Source: Toxorhynchites rutilus septentrionalis (taxonomy: Eukaryota; Arthropoda; Insecta; Diptera; Culicidae). From it: 64,000 bases of DNA. Under the pieces are notes generated by a model that saw nothing but the letters and a program-made list of their open reading frames with translations, made no database searches and was not told the DNA's origin. Below, in pieces: positions 46,023-56,449 of the stretch; position 1 is the first letter of the stretch; each line of letters begins with the position of its first letter. The position numbers and the translations under genes are program-made. Location: assembly GCF_029784135.1 (NCBI RefSeq), contig NC_073745.1:241395946-241459945 (forward strand). Direction: 5' to 3'.

Positions 46023-46447
46023 CAGTGTTGCCACACGTACGGATTTATCTGAAAAGGTACATATTTTTCGCTATTTTTGGTACAGATTCTGTACGATACA
46101 TATTACAGAGTTTCTTCAAAAAGTACAGATTGGTACAGATTTATTCCGCGTGTGACATTTCTTGCATTTAAAGAAAGCAACATTAAGGTACATGACGATT
46201 TTTACGCCGCAGTATCGCTTCATAAGGACGAAATTGTATAAGCATCATCAAACACTCGAATGACTTGCAAATGTAAATGTAGTATTTGTAGTAAATAAAT
46301 GAGTTTTTTTAGTTCTAACAAAATATATTGTTTCTGCAACGAATATTTTCGATGGTACAGATTTTTTGGTACAGATTTTTTGAAGAAAATGTACAGATGA
46401 GAAAGATTTTTAAACCCTCTGGTACAGATTAAAATGTGGCAACACTG
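46023..46447. mobile_element. hAT MITE with perfect 8-bp duplication, 425 bp
   Basis: The ends CAGTGTTGCCACA and TGTGGCAACACTG are perfect inverted repeats. CTTGCGAC lies on both sides (46015-46022 and 46448-46455). GGTACAGATT occurs several times just inside the ends, as subterminal repeats do in hAT elements. There is no coding sequence. It sits in the LINE fragment, whose sequence continues on both sides. Confidence 0.9.
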
Positions 46448-46459
46448 CTTGCGACGAAT

Positions 46460-47310
46460 CTTCTGAGAGTAACAGCTCATCGTTATGACAATCCATACAG
46501 AGTGATCGAACATTCTCGTTCAGCATGGGATGAATATGACCCCAACTTTCGTAATGGTTCAATCATGTGGCTCTCTGTGGCTATGGGAAACTGGCCAACA
46601 GTTTTTCAGGCAGAAACAACTGCAATAATATAATGTTTAAATGTCTGCCTCAAAAACAAATATAGACATGCTAACATCTGCATATTCTCAGAGTCAAGCG
46701 GTACTTAAAGCAGCACTTAAAGCTCTAAATGTCTTTGAATGCTCTTCAAAAATTGTCTGGGAATGCATTTCCCTTTTTACGGCAATTAAATCAGATAAGT
46801 TCGGTGCAATTGTACTGGATTCCTGGCCATTGCGGTATAAAGGGCAACGAGCGAGCAGATGAACTTGCCTTGATGAACGACTCAAACTCACCATTCACTG
46901 GTCCAGAACCATTCTGTGGACTTTCTGACTGTGTGTTGAAAAGTGAGCTGAATAAATGGGAAGACCGGGAAGTGACAGCCAATTGGATGGCTGCAAAAAT
47001 TAAACAGCCGAAAAACTTTAATTCGCCGAGTATTAAAATTACTCAACAGCTGCTAAGCCTTAGTAAGAAATACTTCAGCACATTCACTAGTCTTGTAACA
47101 GGACACCGCCAGAGTAAATACCATCTTAAAAACATAGGTTTAGCACAAGATGATATTTGTCGCTTTTGTAATTCCGAAAGCGAAACCTCGAAACATTTGC
47201 TCTGTAACTGCGGAGCTCTAACTAGACGCAGACTTCAACACCTTGATAAAGCTATTCTGGAGCCCAAGGAAAGTTGGATTATAAAATTTTATCAAACAGA
47301 TTATTCATGA
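46460..47310 (+). pseudogene. LINE ORF2 C-terminus: RNase H and zinc knuckle
   Basis: Pieces in three frames give the RNase H order. AsnGlySer...ThrValPheGlnAlaGlu (about 46545-46620) stands for the first Asp (here Asn) and the Glu. A degraded middle part follows. Then TyrTrpIleProGlyHisCysGlyIle...GlyAsnGluArgAlaAspGluLeuAla is in the frame open at 46729-47310. After it come GlyHisArgGlnSerLysTyrHis and CysArgPheCys...HisLeuLeuCysAsnCys (47155-47215). The 3' region has GGTATACCACAATAGTTCAA and AATGGACGCAGTGGTTCACA (about 47378-47420), like the tails of some mosquito LINEs. It is a different family from the LINE at 57064. The RT and endonuclease are missing. Confidence 0.8.
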
Positions 47311-48741
47311 TTGGCACCTATCTCGCTATAGCTTTCAGTCTACTCCTACATCGATAAGCAGTGTAGTATAAAAAAGGGGTATACCACAATAGTTCAAAAT
47401 AATGGACGCAGTGGTTCACACCTAACAGGGCGAAGTGGCAAATGAAAATAATAGTTAGCGTCGCGTTCAGGAAAAAATTCCATTGCTAACGAAATCGACG
47501 AAATGTAAATCACGATTGCAATCGATTCTAAATTGGATGGTCATTAAAATCTAAGCAGTCAATCGAGGACAAGGATTGCTAGAGTTTATCTTTCAGCTTC
47601 TTGTAGTAGTATTACAGCGAAGACTGTTCTCTGAAGTAGACCTGGTGTACGAAGCCAAGCGGAATCGGTTGTCATCATCAACATCTGAATATTTCTTATT
47701 AGTCATCATAATTTACCACTGGATAATTTTGAGTACAGTTAATAAATTAATGTTATGAGTAAATATAAATCTAATTTTGAAAAAAAATCTGGCATTTCAG
47801 TAATCAAACCTTATTTTTATTTATGGATGAATGATAGCAAGACCATGCTATGCTAGCTAGCTAATGAGCTATTTTGTTATGATTTATGTTGTGTTAATGA
47901 GAAATTGTGGATTTTTTCCAATATCCGGTATCTGACCATCTAGCAAATATTGGCCGGATGTCCGTTTCATCTCTAGTATCAATGTTTATGTTATAGTTGC
48001 TATGTTTGACTTACATTATCTCCAAATGGAAGTTCCTCCGAATTTTGTTCTTGAAACATGTTCAAAATTATGCTAAAACTTCAAAAACTGCCATAATATC
48101 AAGTGGAAAGATCACCCAAGAATATCAGGTTGAAGGTATGCGTATTTCATAAGGGAAATTGTCGTGGACTGTAATACAAAACAATCCGAAAGTTGCTTTT
48201 CCACAATTTCATTTCTATGAAAAAATATGAAATAAATTCAGGTAAAAATAACACAAACATATTTCCTGAAGTGTTCTAATCAGTTAAATGTACCGATCGG
48301 AGTCATTTTTTACGTTTGTGAAATGTCCATGAAGTACAAATTCAACCATGTATCGATATTCGTAGTAAGTTTCCAGAACTAAATTAATTCAACTTTTACT
48401 GAATAATTCCGTTATCCAGATTGAGATCCAAAATTAAAACTGGACGTGAAACATTTATTTTAATAAATTTTAATGTTTAAAAAAAATGTGACCTTTATTT
48501 CCTTCCGTTTCAATTAGGGCAGTACTTATTTTGAAAATACATAATATTATTGGGTTTAGATAGGACATATTTACAAAACATTGATAAAAAGGCCAATGCT
48601 ACCCCTTTTTACAGTACTTATTTGTTTCAAAACATACTAGAAACATTTATTCGAAATAATTTATACCGTTTATTTTTAATTCTAAGACATCTTTAAGAGT
48701 TACGTTATATCGAGGTTGCCTTATATCGAGGTATGACTGTA

Positions 48742-48892
48742 ATAGGCATTTGTCAGATATTATATTGTATGTTGCCCAAACAATTGGTGCTCAATTCACG
48801 TTTTCATCGTGTGGATCTTGCTACTAACAATTTATTTAATTGTGGTCCAGGATGTCATAACATCGAGCATGTTGTTTGATTATACAGTCAAC
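48742..48892 (+). pseudogene. Remnant of I-clade-like LINE ORF2 C-terminus
   Basis: Two frames give pieces that line up with the last part of the LINE ORF2 at 62540-62680. PheValArg...ProAsnAsnTrpCysSer aligns to PheIleArg...SerAsnHisCysSer. AspLeuAlaThrAsnAsnLeu...CysHisAsnIleGluHisValVal aligns to AsnLeuAlaSerSerAsnLeu...TyrHisAspIleGluHisIleVal. The expected Trp codon is TGA. The piece is boxed in by two pogo-type elements (ending 48739 and starting 48895), so it is older than both. Confidence 0.7.
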
Positions 48893-49627
48893 TCTCCCTA
48901 ACTCGATATCCAAAGGGTAAGAGTAAGTGTCCCAATTATGGTATGAATTTGAATTTTTGAATCATTCCCTTAAAGTGAAAAAACACCTTTCTCATATAAA
49001 AAAAATATTTATTTCTGAATCTCTCAGGAGACGATAGACGACGGTTATATTTCACGAAAAAAATCCTTCTACGCATATGTTCGAATTTCATTGATGTCAG
49101 AGTTATAGAACTTTTTTTTTGTTTCAGACTCTGTTGGCTCAAACTGACTCTACATTGAAAAGTACGCTACGTAATCCGATTCCGTTGCTTTCATTTGAAA
49201 GATGAGAAAATTTAGTACAGGATTTAGTAGTGGAACATCTAAATTAGTGGATTTGAATAACATTTTGGAAGTGGAAAATTTTGAAGTTATTTTTTTAAAT
49301 TTGTAATTATTAATTTTATCCCAAAAATTCATACTAAAGTTGATTGTTTCTATCAATTAAATTAAAGCCCTCTAACCCCTTTACAAATTGTTCTTTGACG
49401 CCCAACTTCTATCTCTCTTAATGTCGCTGCAATATCGATATAAACAATTCCTGATGAAAATTCAATCAAAATCTTCAAAAATCGCGACCCACTGTACTTA
49501 TAAAAGCCACTTTAATTTCACTTTAATTTTGAAAAGTATTTTTTTTTTTCTTGAAATTGTTCATATTTGAAAAAAACTTTTTTTCAAGCTGTATACAATC
49601 GAGTCGATTTTACATAATCGAATCATA

Positions 49628-50920
49628 TAGGGTTGGGGAAAAAGAAATGTCGTATTTCTGATCGAAATTTGACGCTTTATTTAACATACTTAAAATTATC
49701 CAACTTAAGTCAAATATGCGCCGTTTTGTTCGCAAACTTGTTGCTATTTAAAAGGGAACTTCATTATCCCCCTTATAAACCCCCCCCCCTCCCTCTTCCA
49801 CCTTATTTGCAAAAAACTCAGACAGCCAGTTTTCACAAGCCTCTTTTGAGGACAACTTAGTATCACCAAGAGCGTTTTGCATGGACCGGAAGAGATGATA
49901 ATCACTTGGAGCCAGGAGCTTGGAGCCGGACTATACGGTGGGTGCAATAGGACATCCCATCCGAGCTCCCGTAGCTTCTGGCGGGTCATCAAAAATGTCT
50001 GAGGCCGTACGTTGTCCTGGTGGAAAACAACACCATTTTTATTGATCATTTCTGGCCGCTTCTGGTCAATCGCCTGCTTCAAACGGTCAAGCTGCTCACA
50101 GTAGAGAACCGAGTTGAGGGTCTGGCCATAGTTGAGCAGCTCATAGTGGATGATTCCCTTCCAATCCCACCTAACACACAGCAAAACCTTCCTGGCCGTC
50201 AATCTGGGCTCGGCGATGGTTTGGGTCGGCTCACCGCGCTTCGACCACGACTTTTTTCGCTTTAGATTGTCGTACGTGATCCACTTTTCATCACCAGTCA
50301 CCATCTTCTTCAAAAATGGGTCGAGTTCGTTCAATTTCAGCAGTGCATCGCAGGCGTTGATTCGGTCTAAAAGATTTTTTTGCGTCAACTCGTGTGGCAC
50401 CCATGCATCCAGCTTTTTTTGGAATCCAATCTTCTGCAAATGGTTCCAAACGGTTTTATGGTCTATACCCAGTTCCTGGCCAATCGAGCGAGTGCTCACA
50501 TGCCGGTCTACTTGGATGATTTCAACGATTTTATCGGTTTCCACGACGATTGGCCTACCAGTACGGGGTGTATCTTCGACAGCCACTACACCAGAACGAA
50601 ATCGATCAAACCAACGCTGTGCTATGTGAATCGTCCATAAACTACACGAATTTTTTCGGCCGCCTTAGTTGCAGTTTTACCTTGCAGGTAGTAAAACCGT
50701 AAAATATGGCGAATTTCTTGTCTGGTGGACTCCATCATTGACGCGCTATAACCTGAGACTGAAAAGGACAATCACAACACTGTCAAAAAGACACTTGTGG
50801 CACAGATTGTCGTCTTTAAATAGCCGTATAGTATGACTCGATGCGATAAGTACAACACAAGATATGTTTAAGTGTTGCCATATATCGACAATATATGACA
50901 TTTCTTTTTCCCCAACCCAA
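49628..50920 (-). mobile_element. mariner (DD34D) copy 1, 1.29 kb
   Basis: The ends TAGGGTTGGGGAAAAAGAAA and (inverted) TTGGGTTGGGGAAAAAGAAA match over about 28 bases up to GTCGTAT or its near variant. TA flanks both sides (49626-49627 and 50921-50922). The transposase lies on the minus strand. The copy is inserted inside the pogo/Tigger element. It is very like the second copy at 54118-55400, so both moved fairly recently. Confidence 0.92.
49770..50738 (-). pseudogene. mariner transposase, copy 1, frameshifted
   Basis: The start ATG is at 50738-50736, as in copy 2. A 13-bp deletion near 50630 (relative to copy 2) breaks the N-terminal DNA-binding part. From 50586 on, the frame is open and keeps the second helix-turn-helix (GluLeuGlyIleAspHisLysThrVal), ValThrGlyAspGluLysTrp (first Asp) and PheHisGlnAspAsn (second Asp). 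A small insertion that repeats GCTCCAAG (about 49910-49930) then shifts the frame just before the third catalytic Asp. The protein is therefore inactive. Copy 2 gives the expected 34-residue spacing to Pro-Ser-Asp-Tyr-His. Motifs such as TrpAspTrpLysGlyIle resemble the mellifera group of mariners (inference). Confidence 0.88.
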
Positions 50921-51109
50921 TATATAATCGAGTCCGACCTGCATGAGGAACTAGGTTAACAAAGAAAATATTGATTAAATATGTAACTAAATTGTAACGA
51001 TCACGCAGGAACTGTTCAATCACAAAGAAATGTTCGAATAGTTTCACAGGAACATTTTCAGCTGATTTCAATATTCCGGACATATTCTACAGGTTTGATT
51101 TAACGTTCG

Positions 51110-52315
51110 AAGATGTAATTTCTGAACCTTCCTGAATATTCTCCATCTTAATAGAACTACTATCTTCAGCGTTTTTCTCAGCTTTTTCAACACTTTCCAG
51201 TACATCGGTTTCTGGCATCAGATCACAGCAAATCACGTTTTGGTCCTTTTTGCACTAATCATTAAAAGACATTGAGCAATCGAACGGTATTGTACTGTCG
51301 ACATCAACAAGCTCACGACGCATTAATTATGCCAGCGGAATATCACCATCATCATTGCAGGAAAATTCGGTTTCCTGAAGCAATTTTTAATAGTCTCTGA
51401 TTTAACCTTATTGATTTTAGAGGGTGAAAGTATTTCAATGGCATCTAATACCGGTATATCTGAAGGGTCCTAGAATGCATTAAAATACAGTAAGAATGCT
51501 GAATAACATGAAGGTTGAAATGGACAAATATCTTCCATTTCTTGCAAACTTCGTTTAACTAATCGAACTAATTAATCGAAGATGGCGTTAGTACTGATTC
51601 AGGTTCTTGATTATGTCGAATTCCTGCTGCTGAGCTACGGAAGTAAAGATTTGTGTAAAATTTGTAAACTTATCGATTTGAGCTTTGGTCGGAGAGATTT
51701 TGGGTGCGCTGTATAGTTATCAACGAACATGACCACCTTTGAGAAGAAATAGATATAAGTATGATACATTACTATTACATATAATTCCAGAAATAATACC
51801 TTTCTATTTCCATTTCCAAATTTTTCGTCAAATTGCATGGTCCATTCCTCAAAAAGCATTAAGGCCATCCAGACCATGGTGCTGCTCTCGTATATGGTAA
51901 TGACATGGTAATGGCAATGACCTTATCGACACATCGTGGGTTTTTATGTTGGTTGTGCTTTAAAGTTGGGAATTCACAGTTTCTGGACAAATTCGCAAGC
52001 CATATCCCGAAGAATAGAACCTGAGAGAGGTAAATTATTCTCTCTGGCTTGATAAGACAAAAATCCATTGATTCAATTTTCCATTCCATTCCGATTCCAT
52101 TTTTACTTTAGTTCGAATAGTGTTGATACCGTACTTTGTGCAATACTGAAATTATTTGCAGCTTTAGACCCCTTCCGTCCATACTTTTCGACCTGCTCGA
52201 TGATGCTCAAACGTTGCGCAATGATTAGCGTTTTAATTGTTCGCTTGAAAGGTTTTTTCGTGGTTTTCCATACTTGAAAAGAAATTGCTTGATGACACGA
52301 ACACTTCGTCTTCAC
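51110..52315 (-). pseudogene. pogo/Tigger transposase relic
   Basis: From 5' to 3' on the minus strand, the first piece is a CENP-B-like N-terminal helix-turn-helix (52250-52110, with SerIleIleGluGlnValGlu and AlaGlnSerThrValSerThrLeu). Then comes HisLysAsnProArgCys (about 51950), followed in another frame by LeuPheGluGluTrp and the catalytic PheValAspAsnTyrThrAlaHisPro (about 51720). A C-terminal block with AspAlaIleGlu...SerGluThrIleLysAsnCysPheArgLys follows (about 51445-51375). These are the landmarks of pogo/Tigger DDE transposases. At least three frame changes and stops make it non-functional. Confidence 0.85.
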
Positions 52316-52535
52316 AATGGAAATCAGAGGTAATAACGCACAAAAACATGTACGCGAAAATCAATCGAGTTAGGGAGGTGAAAATCCATGGAAAAATGAA
52401 TCGAGTAAGGGAGGCATCGAGTAGGGAGGTATTTATGGAGAGAAGAATGCTTTTAAAATCGAAGGTGCCATGAAATCCATCGAGTTAGGGAAAATATCGA
52501 GATACAAAACATCGAGTTAGGGAGAGTTGACTGTA

Positions 52536-52730
52536 TAAACATTTATCCCACAAATTAAAAAAAAATTCAACAAAAAAACTATAAACATAACTGTTATGTG
52601 TTAAACAAAGATAATAAATAGGAGAATTTCATCGTTTCCGCCCGGTGTATATAGTCAACTTTTTTTCCCACTTTTGATTCGTTTATTGAACACCTACATA
52701 TACGAAGAAACATTCCGTTACATCTATTTC
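52536..52730. other. AT-rich spacer, no recognised feature
   Basis: An A-rich stretch (AATTAAAAAAAAATTC) follows the right end of the pogo/Tigger element. It may be the tail region of the LINE remnant that the element split, but the identity is not clear. Confidence 0.3.
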
Positions 52731-52732
52731 GA

Positions 52733-53110
52733 TCATCGAACAACAATTCGTACCTTGCTGGAGTCCATATATCCAAATGACGCAGGCATCTCTCTTCCAT
52801 ACTCATTCGCCAAATTAGACTCCTCGACTGTGTTCTTCTTGAAATGATGCTTCCGCTGACGATACACGCTATCTTGCATTTTTCCTGACTGTAATTCCTG
52901 TTCCGCACACCCAACATCCCTCTCATCGACGGCAGTCCGGCGGAAACTTCGACATGGTTTCCTAGCACCGCTATCGGTGCGAAAAATCGATCTCAGCCGG
53001 AAGAGCTTGTCAGTAATTTCTCCTTCCGGTTCATGCTGATGCTGCTGATGCAGCTCGGTTGGAGTAGAACCAAGTGTGCCCCTCCAGCGAATAATCAGTT
53101 GATTTCCCAT
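52733..53110 (-). CDS. Candidate first coding exon of an unknown protein
   Basis: A minus-strand frame of 125 codons starts MetGlyAsnGlnLeuIle, a possible N-myristoylation signal. It is rich in Arg, Glu, Gln and Lys, with a HisGlnGlnHisGlnHis stretch near residue 21. Near its end it meets a splice-donor-like AGCAAG|GTACGA (about 52755). Composition is balanced and I find no match elsewhere in the window, unlike the repeats around it. I do not recognise the family. The start context (CAGATG) is only fair, and no second exon could be linked. It could be a real exon of a host gene transcribed toward lower coordinates, or chance. Confidence 0.3.
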   Translation of the reverse strand: MGNQLIIRWRGTLGSTPTELHQQHQHEPEGEITDKLFRLRSIFRTDSGARKPCRSFRRTAVDERDVGCAEQELQSGKMQDSVYRQRKHHFKKNTVEESNLANEYGREMPASFGYMDSSKVRIVVR

Positions 53111-54110
53111 CTGTTCGTCGATCGTTAGTTTTTCTCATCTATACCAGCAGGCAACACCGTCCTTATTAGTTTTACTTTTCCGTTGTCAAGCGAACGATTA
53201 TGAAAATAATGTTGTTTTGAGATTCCACTATTTGCAGCTTCACAAAGAAGACGCGTTGTACCCTCACTGTTGTCTATGGTGTACGAAACAGTCTGACATC
53301 AGTCCAACTACTAATTAAAAGGTTCGCACTTTGCTGAAATATGGTCCCATCGTACGGCGTTATCAACGCGTGCCATATCGATATACTATGATAAATTTGA
53401 ATGCTTATGGTACATCGATATTATACAATCTATCCCTACTTGTTTGAGCATTATTATGCCACCCACTGTCCAAAGCCGGGATTCAACGGAGGCAACAACA
53501 AACAGCGAACCGTACCGGTCCGACGGTTGTCGGATGGAAGACGACACTTTCCCACAGATCAATTATGTTGGAGGAACGGATTGCACACAGTGCTGCTTCG
53601 ATGAAAAGACTGTGTGTATACTACACATAAAAATAATGTTGCCTCAATAGAACCCCGGCTTACGGCCACTAAATTACAATTCAATTTATGTTCGAAGAGA
53701 ACTGCGGCTAGATTGCACTCTGCATCGATTCTGCTGATAGCAGTTTCGAGCGTTTGCGCGTTCGTTATGGCTGATGGATATCAAGAACGAGCACATTTAA
53801 CCAGCAAAACGCCATAAGGTATACAATCTGATAACACGAAAAGTGGGTCAAATCTCATTTACTCCTACTCACGATAACGAAGATACAGCAGCGACATTCC
53901 CAAAAATTGTGAGTGTGCGTTTCTCTCACAAATTAGCACTCATTAAGACAGTTCTAAATTGTTAAAAGATGAATGAAAATAATTACGGTAGAAGGTCAGC
54001 ATGAATAGCGAAAATCGCGGATAACGCGGATAACAGTAAATCTAAGTCATGTGATGTAAACACGAAAAAAAACATTTAACCTTGAAAACTCTGTTCTTGT
54101 TAACGTTCAC
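53111..54110. other. Possible single-copy DNA; weak plus-strand coding candidate
   Basis: A plus-strand frame at 53456-53650 starts MetProProThrVal and contains CysThrGlnCysCysPhe. It has balanced composition but no recognised domain. With the minus-strand candidate at 52733-53110 it would make a divergent pair. No TATA box or repeats were recognised. The rest shows no gene. Confidence 0.25.
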
Positions 54111-54117
54111 GTACATA

Positions 54118-55400
54118 TAGGGTTGGGGAAAAAGAAATGTCGTATTTCTGGTCGAAATTTGACGCTTTATTTAACATACTTAAAATTATCCAATCTAAGT
54201 AAAATATGCGCCGTTTTGTTCGCAAACTTGTTGCCATTTAGAAGGCAGCTTCATTATCCCCCCCTTATAAAACCCCCCCTTCTTATTTGCAAAAAACTTA
54301 GACAACCAGTTTTCGCAAGCCTCTTTTGAGGTCAACTTAGTATCACCAAGAACGTTTTACATGGACCGGAAGAGATGATAATCACTTGGAGACAGGTCCG
54401 GACTATACGGTGGGTGCAATAGGACATCCCATCCGAGCTCCCGTAGCTTCTGGCGGGTCATCAAAAATGTCTGAGGCCGTGCGTTGTCCTGGTGGAAAAC
54501 AACACCATTCCTATTGATCATTTCTGGCCGCCTCTGGTCAATCGCCTGCTTCAAACGGTCAAGCTGCCTCACAGTAGAGAACCGAGTTGAGGATCTGGCC
54601 ATAGTTGAGCAGCTCATAGTGGATTATTCCTTTCCAATCCCACCAAACACACAGCAAAACCTTCCTGGCCGTCAATCCGGGCCCGGCGATGGTTTGGGCC
54701 GGCTCACAGCGCTTCGACCACGACTTTTTTCGCTTTAGGTTGTCGTACGTGATTTCATCACCAGTCACCATCTTCTTCAAAAATAGGTCGAGTTCGTTCC
54801 GTTTCAGCAGTGCATCGCAGGCGTTGATTCGGTCTAAAAGATTTTTTTGCGTCAACTCGTGTGGCACCCATACATCCAGCTTTCCAGCATCCAATCTTCT
54901 GCAAATGGTTCCAAACGGTTTTATGGTCTATACCCAGTTCCTGGCCAATCGAGCGAGTGCTCACATGCCGGTCTACTTGGATGATTTCAACGATTTTATC
55001 GGTTTCCACGACGATTGACCTACCAGTACGGGGTGTATCTTCGACAGCCACTACACCAGAACGAAATCGATCAAACCAACGCTGTGCTGTGCGAATCGTT
55101 ACAGTACCGGGTCCATAAAGTACATGATTTTTTTCGACCGCCTTCGTTGCAGTTTTACCTCGCAGGTAGTAAAACCGTAAAATATGGCGAATTTCTTGTC
55201 TGGTGGACTCCATCATTGACGCGCTATAATCTGAGACTGAAAAGGACAATAACAAAACTGTCAAAACCACACTTTTAGCACAGATTGTCGTCTTTAAATA
55301 GCCGTATATAATGAGCCGATGCGATAAGTACAAAACGAGATATGTTTATGTGTTGCCATATATTGACAATATACGACATTTCTTTTTCCCCAACCCAATA
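54118..55400 (-). mobile_element. mariner (DD34D) copy 2, 1.28 kb
   Basis: This has the same TIRs as copy 1 (TAGGGTTGGGGAAAAAGAAA at the left) and TA on both sides (54116-54117 and 55401-55402). It lies about 3.2 kb from copy 1 in the same orientation. Small indels distinguish the two copies throughout. Confidence 0.92.
54280..55216 (-). pseudogene. mariner transposase, copy 2, with four defects
   Basis: The start is MetMetGluSerThrArg (ATG at 55216-55214). The N-terminal paired-like helix-turn-helix is complete down to about 54890, where an indel shifts the frame. A 6-bp deletion near 54750 removes the two residues after ValThrGlyAspGlu. A one-base insertion near 54570 shifts the frame again. 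CAA has become TAA at 54357-54359 just after the catalytic region. The second Asp (PheHisGlnAspAsn) and third Asp (ProSerAspTyrHis) are present, 34 residues apart, as in DD34D mariners. It is inactive. Confidence 0.88.
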
Positions 55401-55464
55401 TTAAAATATTGCCAGTAAACGTGAAGTAAACATCGAACTTCAATTATGTAATTCGGATAATATA

Positions 55465-56112
55465 CCGTTCTGAATCATATTTCGGACAACATCATATTTC
55501 GGACACTTTGTTCTAATATCTTGAAATGCTTAATGCACTGATGATATAACTATAAAATCAATATCACAATTGCTTCTTTAGAGTAATCGCTTGGTTTTAC
55601 TATCATTTCATATGAGAACTACATTTGAATTATAACTTAATCGGCAAAAATCTATCAACACTACTCAATATCGGTTGTGTTTGACGTTTGCTTAGCGTGA
55701 GCACGTGAAATTCACCCCTTCATCAATATTTAATTTTCTCCGGTGTTTCATCAGTTCTCATCATCGTTAACAGTTTACTGTGATTGTTTGGTAAGTGTTT
55801 CGCAGTTGACTATAAAATATAATCAAATGTAATGTAATTTTCGTTCAAAAAATTGCAAAATAAAGTGTTCGAAATTTTAATTCAATCTGTCCGAAATTTG
55901 ATTTAGTGTCCGAAGTTTGATTTTTATTCGCTTCATTTGAAAAGCATTTTATTCGATGATTTTTCTATGTTCTCAATCAAATAGGTACCAATATAGAAAG
56001 CTTAAAAGCATATTGAACTAATTTATTAAAAATATCAACCTTTATGTGCATAAAGTTTAGACCTGTTTGCTGCATCATATGCCTTAAAAGTCCGAAATAT
56101 GATTCAGAACGG
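55465..56112. mobile_element. TIR element with TA duplication, 648 bp
   Basis: The ends CCGTTCTGAATCATATTTCG and CGAAATATGATTCAGAACGG are perfect inverted repeats. They continue into GAC/GTC, and TA lies on both sides (55463-55464 and 56113-56114). The word TCCGAAATNTGAT recurs several times inside (55490, 55888, 55908), like subterminal binding sites. There is no transposase; it is probably a Tc1/mariner-type MITE. Confidence 0.85.
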
Positions 56113-56449
56113 TATACAGTTGTTCAAGAAGCAACGAAATTTTTCGACCCGTGCAGAGATCCGATTAAATGAAGTTACATCCATATGGTCGGGGTTCAGT
56201 CAGACCGGACTAAATAACAAAATGAGAAAAATGAGTTAATAGCAGTAAACAGTCCAGAATTTTTCGACCTACATTCTACATTCATCTGATCACACTTATG
56301 TTCCAAACAGCCAGGTTTATGGCATAAATTTATTTTGACCGATCAGCAAAAACCGATAATAGTCTGCAGTCATAGTGGACCAAGTGCATATAACCATAGA
56401 GAGCGAATTTTGGATTTCTCCACATCAGAAGATTCTTCCCTTTGGCCTT

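Larger units (their letters stand above)
45435..48739. mobile_element. pogo-type TIR element, 3.3 kb, with nested insertions
   Basis: The left end CAGTCATGCCTCGGTATAAG and the inverted right end CAGTCATACCTCGATATAAG match, each followed by GCAA. TA lies on both sides (45433-45434 and 48740-48741). ATATCGAG words recur inside both ends. I recognise no transposase. Much of the interior is a LINE fragment (to about 47480), itself hit by a hAT MITE. The rest (47500-48680) is AT-rich and unassigned. Confidence 0.8.
48895..52533 (-). mobile_element. pogo/Tigger-type DNA transposon, 3.6 kb, decayed
   Basis: The left end CAGTCAACTCTCCCTAACTC and its inverted right end match for at least 25 bases, with TA on both sides (48893-48894 and 52534-52535). 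Further ATCGAGTTAGGGA words repeat inside the right end (52335-52520). The transposase relic is on the minus strand. A mariner copy is inserted at 49628-50920. A dispersed repeat (48940-49140) lies near the left end. Confidence 0.88.
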
